Assembly: GCA_017849315.1 (NCBI GenBank)
Contig: JAFIHQ010000162.1
Span: forward strand, 1 to 6,505
From: Treponema sp.
Lineage (GTDB): Bacteria; Spirochaetota; Spirochaetia; Treponematales; Rectinemataceae
Reading direction: 5' to 3'
Length of the DNA stretch: 6,505 nt
Part shown: piece by piece, positions 5,950 through 6,505 of the stretch
Position numbering within the stretch: the first letter of the stretch is position 1
Layout of the letters: each line of letters begins with the position of its first letter
Made by a program: the position numbers and the translations under genes
Notes under the pieces: generated by a model
What the model saw: only the letters and a program-made list of their open reading frames with translations
Databases searched by the model: none
Told to the model about the DNA's origin: nothing

Positions 5950-6503
5950 GCACCCTGTTGCCCTATGAGCTCATAAATGTGAAGCGCTGAAGCGTTGTAG
6001 TCTTCTGGCTCCTCCCAATGGTAGACCAGATCTGCACATTCGGCATAAAGCGCCTGGCGACGATTGTACAATACTTCGTTCTTGTCTTTTAAAGATGGTT
6101 TAGAGGATACCGGCTGTGTAGCTTTACCCTCCGATGCAGTCCACAGAGGCCGGCTTCCGGATTCTCTAAACAGGCGTCTTGCAACTTCACTAAAAGGAAC
6201 ATCCAGCCAAACGGTCAAGAAGGCTTTTCGGAGAACTTCCCGATTGCGTGCCTGTTCTACGACTCCACCACCACAGGCCACCACCAAATCAAATTCTGCC
6301 GACCCCACTTGTTCAAGCACCTTAGACTCCGTCGAGCGAAAAGTCTCTTCTCCATAAAGCTTGAATACCTCAGCAGGGCTTGCATGGGCAGCTTTTTCAA
6401 TTTCTTCGTCGAGGTCTATGAATGAGTACTCCAACATCTCGCTCAAGCGACGCCCGATCGTGGTCTTGCCTGACCCCATGAATCCTATCAAAGCAATGCG
6501 CAT
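5946..6503 (-). CDS. aroK: Shikimate kinase
   Basis: This enzyme phosphorylates shikimate at the 3-hydroxyl with ATP, the fifth step of the chorismate pathway for aromatic amino acids, in the cytoplasm. At 185 residues it is slightly longer than the usual 165-175. It has the P-loop GFMGSGKTTIGR (7-18), Asp30/Asp32 in FIDLDEEIE (the latter contacts shikimate), Arg56 in GEETFRSTE, the glycine-rich CGGGVV (77-82), the lid arginine in SRPL (117-120) and the adenine-loop pattern YNRRQALYAECADLV (146-160). The segment between RPL and the RR..LY motif (about 121-146) is roughly ten residues longer than I expect and rich in Ser, Thr and Lys. The ATG at 6503-6501 is 2 nt from the window edge, so its ribosome binding site is unseen, although the N-terminus begins as the family normally does. 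The gene runs toward thiQ and their stops share 4 bp. It could equally be called aroL. Confidence 0.95.
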   Translation of the reverse strand: MRIALIGFMGSGKTTIGRRLSEMLEYSFIDLDEEIEKAAHASPAEVFKLYGEETFRSTESKVLEQVGSAEFDLVVACGGGVVEQARNREVLRKAFLTVWLDVPFSEVARRLFRESGSRPLWTASEGKATQPVSSKPSLKDKNEVLYNRRQALYAECADLVYHWEEPEDYNASALHIYELIGQQGA

Positions 6504-6505
6504 CA

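Noticed and set aside
6064..6357. 97-residue open frame on the + strand opposite aroK
   Set aside because: It is antisense to a shikimate kinase with all its motifs; no ribosome binding site or family resemblance.
1..6505. A previously undescribed defence, mobile or biosynthetic system
   Set aside because: All reading frames of weight belong to well-known housekeeping or transport families. There are no direct-repeat arrays, transposase motifs, tRNA genes, attachment-like repeats or unexplained long gaps.

Overview
The window reads as ordinary, well-conserved bacterial chromosome and is almost fully coding. From left to right on the + strand it holds the last codons of trigger factor (tig), then clpP and clpX, then a thiamine-pyrophosphate (TPP) riboswitch leading a three-gene thiamine ABC importer (thiB-thiP-thiQ). 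A shikimate kinase gene (aroK) on the - strand converges on thiQ and closes the window. Every gene except the truncated tig appears intact, and the only stretch outside genes longer than 40 bases is the 123-base clpX-thiB leader that contains the riboswitch.

The host is a bacterium whose thiamine-binding protein is a lipid-anchored lipoprotein rather than the soluble periplasmic form of E. coli. The lipobox is relaxed (Phe-Phe-Ser-Cys), base composition looks roughly balanced (not counted), and the TPP riboswitch sits directly on a thiB-thiP-thiQ operon. A riboswitch-controlled TPP transporter operon of this order is known in Treponema denticola. Together these make a spirochaete (Treponema/Sphaerochaeta-like) my best guess, but this is an inference at moderate to low confidence.

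Layout: 1-93 is the tig C-terminus. 130-726 is clpP and 729-1979 is clpX, separated by 2 nt, giving the classic tig-clpP-clpX protein quality-control cluster. About 2014-2099 is the TPP aptamer. Its conserved 3' strand is itself the Shine-Dalgarno sequence of thiB, so ligand binding should shut off translation directly. thiB (2103-3128), thiP (3138-4802) and thiQ (4789-5949) are tightly packed (9-nt gap, then 14-nt overlap) and encode a binding lipoprotein, a fused two-half permease and an ATPase with a long C-terminal regulatory-type domain. aroK (5946-6503, -) shares 4 bp of stop codons with thiQ.

No CRISPR array, mobile element, tRNA/rRNA or obvious new system is visible. The points most worth a second look are the riboswitch with an embedded ribosome binding site and no evident P1 helix, the extended ThiQ, a G8 tract inside thiP, and the terminator-less junctions at clpX/thiB and thiQ/aroK.
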